Positions 18,446 through 29,425 are shown, numbered from the stretch's first letter. The stretch is 64,000 nt of DNA from Aequorivita capsosiphonis DSM 23843 (GCF_000429125.1 NZ_AUBG01000013.1:62001-126000); one strand, 5' to 3'. The notes: generated from the sequence alone by a model not told the origin. Made by a program: numbers and translations.

Positions 18446-19285
18446 ATGAAAACAAAATGTATTTTAGTTGTGGCTTTGGTTTTAAGCTTAAATCTTTATG
18501 CCCAAAACGAATTTGAGGTGTCTATTTCAGGAAATGGCCAACCGGTTTTATTGTTTCCGGGCTTTACTTGCACGGGAGAAGAATATCAAGATTTGGTTGG
18601 GGAATTGTCTAAAAACCATAGGGTTTATAATTTCACCTTTGCTGGTTTTGGAAATGTTCCGCCAATCGAAAAACCTTGGCTGCCAAAAATCAAAGAAGCA
18701 TTAGAAAATTATATTGCAAAAAATAATTTAGAACAATCGGTCATTATTGGTCACAGTATGGGTGGAACGTTGGGTTTATGGCTAGCTTCTGACAATCCTG
18801 ATCTTTTTTCAAAACTGATTATCATCGATGCGTTGCCAGCAATGGGTGCTTTGATGATTCCAGATTACGACAGTCAAAACATCCAATACGACACGCCCTA
18901 TAATCGGAAAATATTGTCAATGGATGATACAGCGTTTGAGACAATGGCCACACAAATGGCTCTTGGAATGACCCAAAATACGGAAAAACGCCAACAACTC
19001 ACAGATTGGATTATAAAAGCCGACCGCAAAACTTTTGTTTATGGTTATACCGACTTATTGAAACTAGATTTAAGGCCGGCGCTTTCAAAAATTAAAATCT
19101 CTGTGACTATTCTAGTGGCAACGGAACCTTATGGTCAAGATATAGTCGAGAAAAATTACGGCGAACAATACCAGAACCTAGACGATTATTCGGTTTATAT
19201 TGCTGAGGGTTCCTCACATTTTATTATGTACGACAAACCTGATTGGTTTTTCAATCATATTAAATCTGCTTTAAGAACGAAATGA
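18446..19285 (+). CDS. Secreted alpha/beta hydrolase
   Basis: The 279-residue protein has a signal peptide (KCILVVALVLSLNLYAQ, cleaved after about residue 20). The alpha/beta-hydrolase fold shows an oxyanion region LLFPGFTCTG, nucleophile elbow GHSMGG (Ser104) and a late GSSHFIMYD that supplies the catalytic His. It is exported to the periplasm or beyond. The substrate is unknown; the family includes esterases, lipases and haloperoxidase-like enzymes. It overlaps the ECF sigma gene by 4 nt (ATGA), so the enzyme and the sigma factor are made from the same message. Confidence 0.85.
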   Translation: MKTKCILVVALVLSLNLYAQNEFEVSISGNGQPVLLFPGFTCTGEEYQDLVGELSKNHRVYNFTFAGFGNVPPIEKPWLPKIKEALENYIAKNNLEQSVIIGHSMGGTLGLWLASDNPDLFSKLIIIDALPAMGALMIPDYDSQNIQYDTPYNRKILSMDDTAFETMATQMALGMTQNTEKRQQLTDWIIKADRKTFVYGYTDLLKLDLRPALSKIKISVTILVATEPYGQDIVEKNYGEQYQNLDDYSVYIAEGSSHFIMYDKPDWFFNHIKSALRTK

Positions 19286-19764
19286 ATACGGAGACCTATT
19301 TTGAAAAGATCTATACTGAAAACTACCAAAAAGTTTTGGGGCTATGTCTGGGTTATTTAAAAGGCGATGAGGCTTTGGCAAAAGACTTGGCTCAGGATGT
19401 TTTCGTCAAGGTGTGGTCAAATCTGAAAAATTTTCGACAAGATGCAAAATTCTCAACCTGGATTTACCGGATCACTGTGAACACATGTTTGCAGGAACTC
19501 CGAAAAAAGAGGGATTTGCCATTAGAGTTTGATCTTCAAGAAGAAATATCCAACAAAAATTCATCGCAAGACGAATCCCGTTTAGCCAAAATGTATACCT
19601 GCATCAATCAACTTTCGTTGCAAAACCAAAGTATTATCCTTTTGGAATTGGACGATGTGCCCCAGGCCGAGATTGCTGAAATCCTTGGTGTTTCGCACCA
19701 AGTAGTTCGAACCCGAATTCACCGTATCAAAACTCAACTCTCAAAATGTGTAAGACATGACTGA
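19282..19764 (+). CDS. ECF-family RNA polymerase sigma factor
   Basis: The 160-residue protein has the sigma-70 region 2 pattern (EKIYTENYQKVLGLCLGYL, DLAQDVFVKVWSNL, FSTWIYRITVNTCL) and region 4 (AEIAEILGVSHQVVRTRIHR). The size and absence of regions 1 and 3 are typical of extracytoplasmic-function sigma factors. The start codon overlaps the hydrolase stop by 4 nt and the following membrane protein by 8 nt. The membrane protein is the obvious candidate anti-sigma factor. No target promoter could be read from the sequence. Confidence 0.92.
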   Translation: MNTETYFEKIYTENYQKVLGLCLGYLKGDEALAKDLAQDVFVKVWSNLKNFRQDAKFSTWIYRITVNTCLQELRKKRDLPLEFDLQEEISNKNSSQDESRLAKMYTCINQLSLQNQSIILLELDDVPQAEIAEILGVSHQVVRTRIHRIKTQLSKCVRHD

Positions 19765-20320
19765 TTTTAAAGACCTTAAAAAAGAATGGAAGACGCGAGA
19801 ACTTTCCAAGCCCGAACACTCGCATAACATCATTATCGCGAAAATGCGAAAACTGAAAACCCAACAGACGATAGGTCAAATTGTGTTGTCAGTTACGGCA
19901 ATCATTCTAATTGGTTTTTTCTTTTATGTTTCTGCCTATACGGATTCCCGAGCAACTCTGGGACTACTTTTGATGATAGGCAGTTTATTGCTGCGAATTA
20001 TCATCGAAATTTTTTATAAACTAAATAGTAAAAAATTCGATTTTTCCCAAAACGCAAAGGAATTGCATCGAAAATTAGTGAACTATAACAAAATCAGATC
20101 GCTAGTAAATTATATATTGACCCCCATTTTGTTTATAACCTATATCATAGGATTTGTTGTGCTTTTACCAGTATTCAAAGCAAACCTATCCCAAGGCTTC
20201 TACACTTATATTCTTTGGTCTTCAGGTTTTATATTTGCTTTTTTGGCGCTTTTTATAGGCTATCATGTCAGAAGGGAATCTCGCGAACTTCGGGATATGA
20301 AAAAGGTTTTTGAAGATTGA
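19757..20320 (+). CDS. Membrane protein, candidate anti-sigma partner
   Basis: The 187-residue protein has a cytoplasmic N-terminal ~40 residues (MTDFKDLKKEWKTRE...), two hydrophobic segments near 41-85, a polar helix and two more membrane segments near 115-170. The short N-terminal WKT-type region resembles small membrane proteins that follow ECF sigma genes in Bacteroidota. It overlaps the sigma gene by 8 nt. No classical zinc-binding anti-sigma motif (HxxxCxxC) is present, so the anti-sigma role is inferred from position and topology. Confidence 0.6.
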   Translation: MTDFKDLKKEWKTRELSKPEHSHNIIIAKMRKLKTQQTIGQIVLSVTAIILIGFFFYVSAYTDSRATLGLLLMIGSLLLRIIIEIFYKLNSKKFDFSQNAKELHRKLVNYNKIRSLVNYILTPILFITYIIGFVVLLPVFKANLSQGFYTYILWSSGFIFAFLALFIGYHVRRESRELRDMKKVFED

Positions 20321-21048
20321 TTATTTCGTCTTTCATTCTTTTCCACAGAATGTAAATCTAGAGTGCGCCAATTTTTTAAAAGTTTTTGATTTATAAAACG
20401 TAAACGCCTTCTTAGGATTATTTTTCAAAGATTCAATTAAAATCGTCTTTCCGACGCTCCAATATGTTGGGCTTCAGGTAGAAGTTTTAACACCTTTAGA
20501 CTTTCCAGTTCTTTTGGATACAGGAGGTTTTGTGGTTTCTAGCTCTTTATTGATATGGTGGTTTTAGATTTTCTATATGTAAAGAGAATTAGTTTTTCTT
20601 TACACGTTGTTGAATTGTGTTAGGTTTCTTGAATTTTGTGATCACGCTGTTTTTATGTGGGAAGAAAATTGAGTTTGGTTACTTGAGGTTTGTTGGTTTA
20701 GTCTTCAATACTTTTTGAAAGCAACAGAGTTTCCTTTGTTTTATTGTGCTTTCTTGACTGCTTTCAAAATACCTTCCTTCGGTGGCAGGCTCAACCGTCT
20801 TTTACTATGATCAGTATTCCGAGTTCAGTGGCAGTAGGCAGTAACAATTTGCAGTATCATAGTTGCAGTATCATTCCTTCGGTAAGTCCTGAGGTAAATT
20901 TGGAACACTCAGACGCCTTTCTGGTTATGAGTCATGAGTGATCAGTGTCAATGAGCAGTATTCAGTAATTAGTCCTTCGGAACATCATCCTTCGACGGAC
21001 AGTCTAAGGCGGCTTTTACGTGTTCTTAATCCAAAGCTTATTATTTCT
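20321..21048. other. Gene-free region with degenerate CAGTA-rich repeats
   Basis: No coding sequence is convincing in these 730 nt. Between about 20800 and 20985 the motif GCAGTA or CAGTATT recurs (near 20828, 20836, 20850, 20865 and 20952) mixed with CCTTCGG/CCTTCGAC, like the short intergenic repeats of Bacteroidota genomes. The minus strand near 20440-20540 reads like a few dozen protein-like residues (YPKELESLKVLKLLPEAQHI), possibly a gene relic, but no family is recognised. Confidence 0.5.
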
Positions 21049-21243
21049 CTTAGCTACATCAAAAACTATTTCTAACTTTATGGATTAGAATAAAACAATC
21101 AATCTAATGTCAGAAACCATAGCTGCCCGGCAGGTATTTTCGTTGTATGGGGTAACGCGAAGTATTGAGAAAGCTATTGCATGTCGGTATCAACAGTCTT
21201 ATTGGATAAAGACGGAGGTGAACAAGCTGAACCTGTATCACGA
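21049..21243 (+). pseudogene. xseA: Duplicated 5' fragment of xseA (exonuclease VII large subunit)
   Basis: The leader and the first ~45 codons are a diverged copy of the sequence at about 27770-27970. Both begin SETIAARQVFSLY and continue ...KAIA.RYQQSYWIK...NKLNLYH. Identity is high across the untranslated leader too (TTAGAATAAAACAATCAATC). At 21243 the match stops abruptly and the frame runs into unrelated sequence until 21367. It is therefore a partial duplication, not an independent gene. Confidence 0.85.
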
Positions 21244-21367
21244 CCGGTGGTTTTTTAAGCATCCGTTTTTTTGCTTTATAATCTTGGAGCAGGGCTTCAA
21301 TCACATTAATTATTTGTTATTATTCCTCTTAAAACATAACGCAAAAGTCTGCAAACCTTTAATGTAG

Positions 21368-22105
21368 TCTCCCTAAACTTAACATTCCAATTTTTAAATA
21401 ATTTTAGATAAACGTATGGAAAATTTTTCATGAAAATTAGAAATACCAAACAACCTAATAAATATACCATTCGTCGGATTATTACTTTAATTTATAATTG
21501 ATCAAAGAAATCTTTAGGTTTTGATATTTGATAATAATTATGTTTTAATTTATGTAAATACCTTTAAAATAAATGCTTATGTAATTAGTAATATAATTTT
21601 TAAGAAAATTTAGTTGAAATTATACTGAAATCATTTAACATATTATTTGCATTTTATAAAAATATGAGTTATGTTTGAAGAGGAAGTTTGGTTTTTAGTC
21701 TGTTATATTGAAATTATAATTTGAAATTAAGTTAAATGCTTAGACAAATTTTGAAAGAATTGTCATTGGTGAATTTAGATTCTTAGATCGATAAATTAAA
21801 TAGTTAAGAAGAATTTTGATTAGATTCTCTTTAGAAATTTCAGATTTTTTAAGATTGCCAAAATGTGGAAATTTAGTGTATTTGTATTAAGAAATCTTAA
21901 TAGAATTAAAGATTTGCAGGAAATGATGAAAACTTTATTTTTCATCGGAAATACGTTTTGGTTTAAATTAGTTTAAACATAGTATGAAGACTTTTCAGAA
22001 AAATATTGCTCTCTTTTAAATATATTTTGGAATACCGGATAAAAGAAAATTTTATTTACATAAAGATTAATATAACTCTTTACCTAACCTTAAAATTAAA
22101 ATAAT
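21368..22105. other. AT-rich leader region of the subtilase gene
   Basis: The 738 nt contain no gene-like frame. The composition is extremely AT-rich and no clear hairpin or repeat was seen. The promoter of the subtilase probably lies in the last 150 nt, but no convincing TAnnTTTG element was located. Confidence 0.5.
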
Positions 22106-24430
22106 ATGAAAAATTCACTACTCATTTTATTGTCAATGATTACATTGACCTTAGCAGGTCAAAACAAAGATCAAACAGGCTATTACTATTATTTTCAGGA
22201 TACTAAAATTTATTTGAATCTGGATACTGAAAATTTTTATTTGGATGCAGACACTAATCTTGATACAAATGAATTAAAGGAGCCGGATTTTCTACCATTT
22301 ACATTCAAGAATGATAATTATTCTGGAATTACCTCAAATAAGTGGGCTGAAGTAAAAATTAAAACTAAACTTTCAGAAAATGTATATTTTCAAAAATTGA
22401 ATGACCTAAAACGAACTTCATCCAAAATAATTTCGGTACAGCCTTCTTTTATAACGATGGAGGGAGATAAGATTGATATGTCTAGTTACTTTTATGTCAA
22501 ACTCAAAGATCCGGGGGACTTTAGTAAGTTAGAGAATGAGGCCAAAAAAAATAATGTACTGATTATTGGTCACAATGAATTAATGCCCCAATGGTATACG
22601 CTTAAATGTACTAAGGAAACCAAACTTAATACACTTGACATTGCAAATCGTTTTTATAATACAGGTCATTTTGCATCTTCTGAACCCGATTTCTTATTCA
22701 ACGATTATCTAAGTTGCACAAATGACACAGATTTTAATAAATTATGGGGTCTTAAAAACAATAGTAATCCAAATATTGATATTAATGCTTGTGATGGATG
22801 GGGAATAACTGAAGGTGCTAACATAAAAATTGCAGTTGTTGATACTGGAATTGAGATTTCTCATCAAGATTTGAATTCAAATATATCTAACCTTAGCTTT
22901 GACACTGAAACGAATTCTAGCCCAAGTCAAATTCATGAACAAGCAAAAAAGTATCATGGCACTCATGTTGGGGGTACTATTTCTGCAATTAAGGGTAATA
23001 ATAGGCAAGTTACTGGAGTTTCACCTCAGTCTAAATTAATTCCTATTAGTGTTTTGTTTGGGACTCCTCAAACTACAGCTAAGCTAGCTAATGGTATAAA
23101 TTGGGCTTGGCAAAATGGAGCTGATGTAATAAGCAATTCTTGGGGAGGAGGCCCTCCTTCAGGATTAATTTCTGATGCCATCAGTGATGCACTTGCTCAA
23201 GGAAGGAATGGGAAGGGTTGTATAGTTGTATTTTCTTCAGGAAATAATAATGGAAATGTTTCCTATCCAGCTAACTCAAACCCAAATATTTTGGCCGTAG
23301 GCTCTATTACTTCTAACGGATCTCGTTCCAGTTTCTCAAATTATGGAGGTGAACTTGATGTGGTGGCTCCTGGTAGTAATATTTTTTCTACTCTTTTAAA
23401 TAATCAAACCGGTTATCTTAGTGGTACTTCGATGGCTGCGCCTCACGCCTCTGGGGTTGCTGCCCTAGTTCTTTCAACCAATCCAGCTTTAACAAATCAG
23501 GAAGTAAATGCAATAATAGAAAACACCTCTCAGAAGGTTGGAAGTTATTCTTATGCTAATAATGGGAATAGACCAAATGGGACTTGGCATGTTCAGATGG
23601 GCTATGGTTTAATAGACGCGCATCAAGCTGTGATTCAAGCTCAAAACTCACTCACTCCATTTATTGCTGGAGCTAATCTAATTTGTCCCTCTGAAGGAAG
23701 ATCACGGTATTCTATTCAAAATGCCTCTCCTACATATAGTTGGACGAGTTCGAGTAATTTGACGCTTTCTGCATTGGGTACTGTGATCAATGGAGGACTT
23801 AGTGCAAAAACGGTTTTTGCAAAAGCGACGAGTTTTAATACTAGAGGACCTGGTTATGTACAGGTTTCACATAGTAATGGAGTAACGCGAAAAGATATCT
23901 GGATTGGCAAACCATTGCTAAATGCTGAATTAACACCCGACATTAGTCTACCAGAAAAATTTGTTGATTTTGATTTAATTAGCAATCATCGTGATAATCA
24001 AGAGATATCTGAAGTAATCTACCAAAAGACTGGTGGAAATGGCAATCTGCATGTGTATGGAAAATTTCACGGAAAAGGTTCGGGTCCCGTTCATCGCCAT
24101 TGGTATATTAATGTTACCGCACAAATTACTAATTCTTGTGGCACAACCACATTGGATTTTACAATTGAACCACCTGCACCTCCATTAAAGAATGTGGTTC
24201 CTGTTCCTAATTCGGCCGATGAATCTTTTTCTTTAGATTTTTCTGAATTACCTGATGATACATATGAAATTGAAATTTACGATGTTTATTCAAGAAAGCA
24301 TTATACTGGGCAGAGTGTCAATTTTGAAAAAATTATAGAAACTTCAAATATGCCGACAGGATTGTATATAATTAAAATTTCTAATTCAAAAGGTGATATG
24401 AGCGAGAAGAATTTACTTATACATCATTAA
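22106..24430 (+). CDS. Secreted S8 subtilase with C-terminal sorting domain
   Basis: The 774-residue subtilisin-like serine protease has a signal peptide (residues 1-18, ending LAGQ). A propeptide of about 200 residues precedes the S8 catalytic domain, with Asp246 (VVDTGIE), His284 (HGTHVGGT) and Ser442 (GTSMAAPH). A beta-rich region follows, and the end shows a sorting-type pattern, MPTGLYIIKISNSKGDM then KNLLIHH, like type IX secretion substrates. It is expected to be exported and to degrade extracellular protein. It stands alone between xseA fragments and transposon relics. The catalytic triad is complete, so unlike its surroundings the gene looks intact. A terminator hairpin follows at 24610. 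Confidence 0.92.
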   Translation: MKNSLLILLSMITLTLAGQNKDQTGYYYYFQDTKIYLNLDTENFYLDADTNLDTNELKEPDFLPFTFKNDNYSGITSNKWAEVKIKTKLSENVYFQKLNDLKRTSSKIISVQPSFITMEGDKIDMSSYFYVKLKDPGDFSKLENEAKKNNVLIIGHNELMPQWYTLKCTKETKLNTLDIANRFYNTGHFASSEPDFLFNDYLSCTNDTDFNKLWGLKNNSNPNIDINACDGWGITEGANIKIAVVDTGIEISHQDLNSNISNLSFDTETNSSPSQIHEQAKKYHGTHVGGTISAIKGNNRQVTGVSPQSKLIPISVLFGTPQTTAKLANGINWAWQNGADVISNSWGGGPPSGLISDAISDALAQGRNGKGCIVVFSSGNNNGNVSYPANSNPNILAVGSITSNGSRSSFSNYGGELDVVAPGSNIFSTLLNNQTGYLSGTSMAAPHASGVAALVLSTNPALTNQEVNAIIENTSQKVGSYSYANNGNRPNGTWHVQMGYGLIDAHQAVIQAQNSLTPFIAGANLICPSEGRSRYSIQNASPTYSWTSSSNLTLSALGTVINGGLSAKTVFAKATSFNTRGPGYVQVSHSNGVTRKDIWIGKPLLNAELTPDISLPEKFVDFDLISNHRDNQEISEVIYQKTGGNGNLHVYGKFHGKGSGPVHRHWYINVTAQITNSCGTTTLDFTIEPPAPPLKNVVPVPNSADESFSLDFSELPDDTYEIEIYDVYSRKHYTGQSVNFEKIIETSNMPTGLYIIKISNSKGDMSEKNLLIHH

Positions 24431-24609
24431 AATGTGTTTTAAAGCTCTAATAATATTAATAGAGCTTGAATTCTAATTTTATATTCTCAGTTATTACTTT
24501 GAACTTAAAATTTTAATTGTTAGATGGATAACTAATTATATTGTTATTATCTATTAATCCTTTCCTTTGAATCCTTCAAATTTATTATTGAAAGTAATTA
24601 TAATATGTG

Positions 24610-24642
24610 GGGCATTAATTTTGAGATTAATGCCCTATTTTT
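24610..24642 (+). terminator. Intrinsic terminator after the subtilase gene
   Basis: A perfect 10-bp stem GGGCATTAAT/ATTAATGCCC with a 6-nt loop is followed by TATTTTTAG. A weaker hairpin (AAGCTCTA/TAGAGCTT) lies nearer the stop codon at 24442-24467. Confidence 0.7.
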
Positions 24643-24849
24643 AGTGATAACTTTGCAAGAAGATTATTATCTGTTCAAATTTTGATTTAAAAGAAGAATG
24701 AAATGAAATAATCATGGGATGTGAACGAAAATTCCTCGATTTAAACGTTAAATATCCCGTATCCGTAGATAATCAGTATTCATTTTCATGCGTATAATTT
24801 AGCGATATGGTTTAGTGTATCCAAGGCATTTAAGCCCATTATGATTGTT

Positions 24850-25760
24850 ATGTCTATTTGGAACGTATCTTTGCGAAGTTTTTAACAGTCATACCGAGCT
24901 TGAACTGTCCCGAGATTTTTTGTTTGACCTTGATGTTTCGTACCGCACATTCTGAAACATTATTGTCTGGTGGCATGTGTTATATGAAAAGAAAGATAAT
25001 GAGGTTTTGGTGTTATCTTTTCAGGCGTTTGTAGAAAAAATAGAGTTCTTTTTGATCTTTGTTTGGCGGGTCGTTTAGCAGATGTTCCAAATTTTGAACA
25101 ATACCCGTTCTGTTTGTTCAATATTCTTGCTTGTCCCAATTCTGTCTATTTAATATTAGTGAACTTTTCAAGAGTTTAAGGAAGTCTTTTACCTAGCTGG
25201 TAGAGTTGTATTTTTCCTTCAGATAATTAAGCCTTCACAGCAAGTTGGGCATAGAGAGATGATGGTTTGCTGCCACTGTCGGAGCTTGGGCATGCCATTC
25301 TTCCCGCATTCAGTTGTTCCCTGGGAACCCATCTGATAACTCCCTATCCATTGTAGCCCTGCCACGGTCGCTGGAATGAGCTATATATGTGAGTTTTTGG
25401 CTCTGTTCGGTTCAAAACCAGTTCTTGGTGTTGCCTACCCTGGTATCTGTCTCATTCTTTCCCAAGATGTCACTGGTGACTATGCGTTTTTTTTCTCTTG
25501 GTAGATAGGTGCCGTTTTTTGCGAGAATCGATCAAGTAAATCCTGATTATCGTCCTCACTTATCCTGAGCCCAAAAATATCATTGAACCTTTGCTATATT
25601 CTTGCAAAGGGAAGGTGCTGCTTAACATAAAAGTAATAAATAAGACTTGTAATCCGAGAGCGATAACTTATGGGAGAATTGACCCCTTTCGGGAAGATTG
25701 CTCGATTTTTGCACCACAGCTACAGATGTTTGTGTGTGCCATGTATTCTGTGAAAACAGC
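24850..25760 (-). pseudogene. Decayed IS66-family transposase
   Basis: Read on the minus strand, pieces of an IS66 transposase appear in the right order but in different frames and with stops. First is CSCGAKIEQSSRKGSIL (near 25730-25680), then FGLRISEDDNQDLLDRF, then GNTKNWF and LTYIAHSSDRG (near 25440-25370). Last is the catalytic C-terminal block MPPDNNVSECAVRNIKVKQ followed by KISGQFK and FAKIRS (24978-24855). The last block normally reads PPDNN.SERAIRN.KVKQKISGQFK. No intact frame or terminal repeat was found, so this is an old, inactive insertion. Confidence 0.75.
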
Positions 25761-25902
25761 CTTGGGTATTGGAAGGTCAACACTCTGGCGCGCGCTCATC
25801 TCAATTCCCTCAAACCCTGATGACGCTGGCGATCCCGTCCGTGACCTCCTAGGTCTCGTCAGAGAAAAGCCTACTTTATTGCACGCCGCAATAATATGTT
25901 AA

Positions 25903-26181
25903 ATACTGGTTTTAATAAGAGACTATAACATCTCTGAATTGCGGGCTGGCTACTGAAGGAAGGAAAGGACCGCTATAAGCGTTAGTTTACTCTGGGTTTG
26001 ACCATTGAGAGAGATTATTGCCTTGAAAGGCAAATTGAAAATAAAAAGACAAATTCACCCACGAAAAATGTGTTTTTCAATTGCATTAATGTAGTGTTCA
26101 AAATTTTGTAAGTATAGTTCAGAGTGTAATTATGTACCGTTGAGGTTGGATCCATGTATTGCTCTTGTATCTTTCATGCTA
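25903..26181. other. Gene-free spacer between IS relics
   Basis: About 280 nt between the IS66 remnant and the IS256 element. No gene, hairpin or repeat was recognised here. Confidence 0.5.
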
Positions 26182-27480
26182 CTCGAGTTCGAGTCTATTC
26201 AATTAAGTGTGTCAATTTATAATTTAATAAATTAGACATATGAAAAATACAGAAAGTAATTTAGATATGGAAGCTCTCATAAAACAAATGGGAGAAGAGC
26301 TTCGATCTGGAAAACCACTTACGGGAACCGGTGGTGTTTTCACTCCCTTGATAAAAAAAGTCATTGAATCCAGTCTGGAGGGTGAAATGGATGCCCATCT
26401 CAAAGAAGAAGGCAAGACATCAAAGAACCGTCGCAATGGGCGGGGGCGAAAAAATGTCCTTAGCTCTTCCGGTGGGCTGGAAATTTTTTCGCCGCGTGAC
26501 CGCAATGGTACGTTCGAGCCCCAGACCGTAAAGAAGCGGCAGCGCAGACTGGATATGGACCTCGACAAGAAGATTCTGTCTCTTTACGGTCGCGGGATGA
26601 GCTATCGTGATATCCAGGACCAATTAAAGGAAATGTACGATGTTGAGCTGTCCGTAGGCACCTTAAACTCCATAACCGATAAGAGATATATTGGAATGGC
26701 AACAACGTCCCTTGGAGAGCGTATATCCGGTCATGTGGCTTGATGCCATGCACTTCAAGGTACGGGAACACGGAAAGGTCGTTACAAAAGCTGTTTATAA
26801 TATCCTGGGAGTCAATCGGGACGGAGAGAAGCAGGTTTTAGGTATTTATTTTGGTGATAATGAATCCAGTAGTTTTTGGAGAAGTGTCCTTCACGAGCTT
26901 AAACAGCGCGGTGTCCAGGACATATTTGTAGCCTGTATTGATAACCTAAGCGGTTTTGGCGATGCTATCGAAGATATCTTTCCCCAAACCGACGTACAGT
27001 TATGTTTGGTTCATCAGATGCGAAACAGCATAAAGTATGCATCGCACGTTGATGTCAAGCCTTTGGTAAAGGATCTGAAAAAGATATATACAGCTTTAAA
27101 TGAACAAGCAGCCGCCCAATATTTGGTGCAAGCTGAGGAAAAATGGGGGAAGAAGTATAAGGTTATATTCCGGAGCTGGAACAATAACTGGGTCAGACTG
27201 ACCAACTTTTATAAATATCCACCAGCTCTCAGAAGAGTAATATATACCAACAACCCGATCGAAAGCTACAACAGGATGGTTCGCAAGACAACAAAAACAA
27301 AAGGAGCTTTTACATCAGAAAATGCAATCGTAAAACAATTGTATCTTGCAACCGTAAATGCACAGACTAGATGGAATGGAACTATGTTTGCATGGACATC
27401 CGTTAGAAGAGACCTTGTAGATTATTTTGAAAACAGATTTTTAACCGATGACACACTTTAATGAACACTCCCTCGAGTTC
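26182..27480 (+). mobile_element. IS256-family insertion sequence with apparent target duplication
   Basis: The element spans about 26191-27471. Terminal inverted repeats are readable: the left end contains TTAAGTGTGTCA at about 26203-26214, and the right end TGACACACTTTAATGAA at about 27449-27465 is its complement. The nonanucleotide CTCGAGTTC occurs directly outside both ends (26182-26190 and 27472-27480), in the 8-9 bp range of target duplications made by IS256. The transposase inside is frameshifted, so this copy is probably not autonomous, though the ends are intact. Confidence 0.8.
26240..27461 (+). pseudogene. Frameshifted IS256-family (mutator-type) transposase
   Basis: Frame 1 (26240 to about 26684) gives the N-terminal part, with FTPLIKKVIESSLEGEMDAH and MSYRDIQDQLKEMYDVELS. 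The remainder continues one base over from about 26691 (EWQQRPLESVYPVMWLDAMH...). The second frame holds the DDE elements WLDAMH, ACIDNLSGF and TNNPIESYNR. Compared with the family (ITDKV.PE..EWQ.RPL), a few bases are missing at the junction near 26683. Translation would stop at 26743. The two halves together give about 400 residues, the normal length for the family. Confidence 0.88.
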
Positions 27481-27830
<350 letters not shown>

Positions 27831-29235
27831 ATGTCAGAAACCATAGCTGCCCGACAGGTATTTTCGTTGTATGAGGCAACGCATAGTATTGAGAAAGCTA
27901 TTGCAAATCGGTATCAACAGTCTTATTGGATCAAGGCGGAGATGAACAAGCTGAATTTGTATCACCACTCCGGCCATTGTTATCCAGATTTGGTAGAGAA
28001 GCGGGATGGGAAGCTTATAGCCCAACTGCGTGCCATCTTGTGGCGAACCGATTATGAGCATATCAATAGGCGGTTCTTGGAGGTCCTAAAGGAGCCGTTG
28101 AAGTATGGTATCAAAATATTGTTTTTGGCAAGGATACAGTTCCATTCGGTTCATGGTCTCTCCTTGCAGATAATGGATATTGATCCCAATTTTACTTTAG
28201 GCGATCTAGAACAGGAAAAGCAGGAAACCATCAAAAAACTGCATACGGAAGGTGTTATTAAACAAAACAAAACACGAAAGCTGGCACTAGTACCGCAACG
28301 CATTGCTATTATTTAAGTAGAAACAAGCAAAGGATATGAGGATTTCTTGAGCATATTGACCGGGAATACTTGGAAGTATAGTTTTTTTACTTTTTTATTT
28401 CCTTCCATACTGCAGGACGATAAGGCCGTAACGGAAATAATCAGGCAATTAGCACGGATTAAAAAACTGCGGCATCATTTTGATGCTGTTGCTATTATTC
28501 GTGGAGGAGGCGGCGATATTGGGCTGTCAAGTTTTAACCATTATGTACTCTCAAAAGCCATAGCAGAATTCCCGCTGCCAGTATTGACCGGAATTGGGCA
28601 CACTGCCAACGAAACGGTAACAGAAATGGTTTCCTATTACAATGCCATTACGCCCACAAAGCTAGCTGAGTTTTTAATACAGAAATTCCATAACTTCTCA
28701 GTGCCGGTGAAGGAGGCCGAACGGAAGGTTGGGGGATATGTTTTTACGATTGCTGCAGGATACAAAGGCGACCTTTGGAAATACACTAAGACTGTTTCGG
28801 GCTAGTACGCAAAGTTTGGTAAAAGAACATAAGCATCGTGTGCGGCAGTATAGTTTGCGGCTACAACAGCACAGCGTGTTTCGATTTAAAAACGAACAAC
28901 AAGTGCTCCGTAACTTCAATGAACTATTATTTCCTGGGGGAGGGCAGAAGCTAAGGGAAGAACAGCGAATTATAGAGCAGCTGCAAATAGACTTAAAACG
29001 AGCTAGTGTGAACCATTTAAGTACATCCAAGCAAAGGTTTAGTACGCTTGAGCGGGATCTGGACACCATGCACCCAAAAAATGTTCTAAAACGGGGCTAC
29101 AGCATTACAACTTTAAACGGGAAGGCAGTAGCGAGTATTAGCAGTGTCGTTATTGGCGATAAATTAGAGACCCAGGTTTTTGATGGGGTTTTAATTAGTA
29201 CGGTAAAATCTAAAAATAAAAAAATTGATGAGTAA
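27831..29235 (+). pseudogene. xseA: Broken exonuclease VII large subunit gene
   Basis: The whole XseA protein can be followed: OB-fold N-terminus (RQVFSLYEATHSIEKAIANR), catalytic core (AVAIIRGGGGDIGLSSFNHY, VLTGIGHTANETV) and C-terminus (MHPKNVLKRGYSITTLNGKA). Two lesions interrupt it. An in-frame TAA at 28314-28316 stands where the family has Ser (IAII*VETSKGYEDF, normally IAVISV...). A +1 frameshift at a G5 run near 28731-28735 carries the frame from KVGG to MGDMFLR. Two independent lesions make sequencing error unlikely as the only cause. ExoVII degrades single-stranded DNA in repair, so the cell needs another copy or lacks the activity. The stop overlaps xseB. Confidence 0.88.
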
Positions 29236-29425
29236 GGAATTGACTTATAGAGCAGCTTTCGAAGAGCTACAGGAAATCGTTAACGAAATTGAACAAGGGG
29301 AGATATCAGTAGATGAACTTTCAGCCAAGGTAAAGCGTGCTTCTGTATTGATCAAAATATGCAAAACAAAACTAACGACTACGGAGGAGGATGTTGAAAA
29401 GATATTGAAGGAGCTGGAAGATTGA
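29228..29425 (+). CDS. xseB: Exonuclease VII small subunit
   Basis: The 65-residue protein shows the XseB pattern (TYRAAFEELQEIVNEIEQGE, then VDELSAKVKRASVLIKICKTKL and EEDVEKILKELE). It is intact and overlaps the end of the xseA pseudogene by 8 nt, the usual arrangement. The ATG at 29228 is used; a TTG one codon earlier is possible. Without a working XseA from this locus, XseB could only act with a large subunit encoded elsewhere. Confidence 0.88.
   Translation: MSKELTYRAAFEELQEIVNEIEQGEISVDELSAKVKRASVLIKICKTKLTTTEEDVEKILKELED

Noticed and set aside
20744..20941. 65-residue frame in the gene-free region
   Set aside because: It runs through CAGTA-type repeats and has no recognisable protein pattern.
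25591..25902. 103-residue plus-strand frame
   Set aside because: It is antisense to the decayed IS66 transposase, whose conserved motifs are readable on the minus strand.
28314..28316. TAA codon in xseA as a selenocysteine or readthrough site
   Set aside because: Selenocysteine uses TGA, and a separate frameshift further on shows that the gene is simply decayed.
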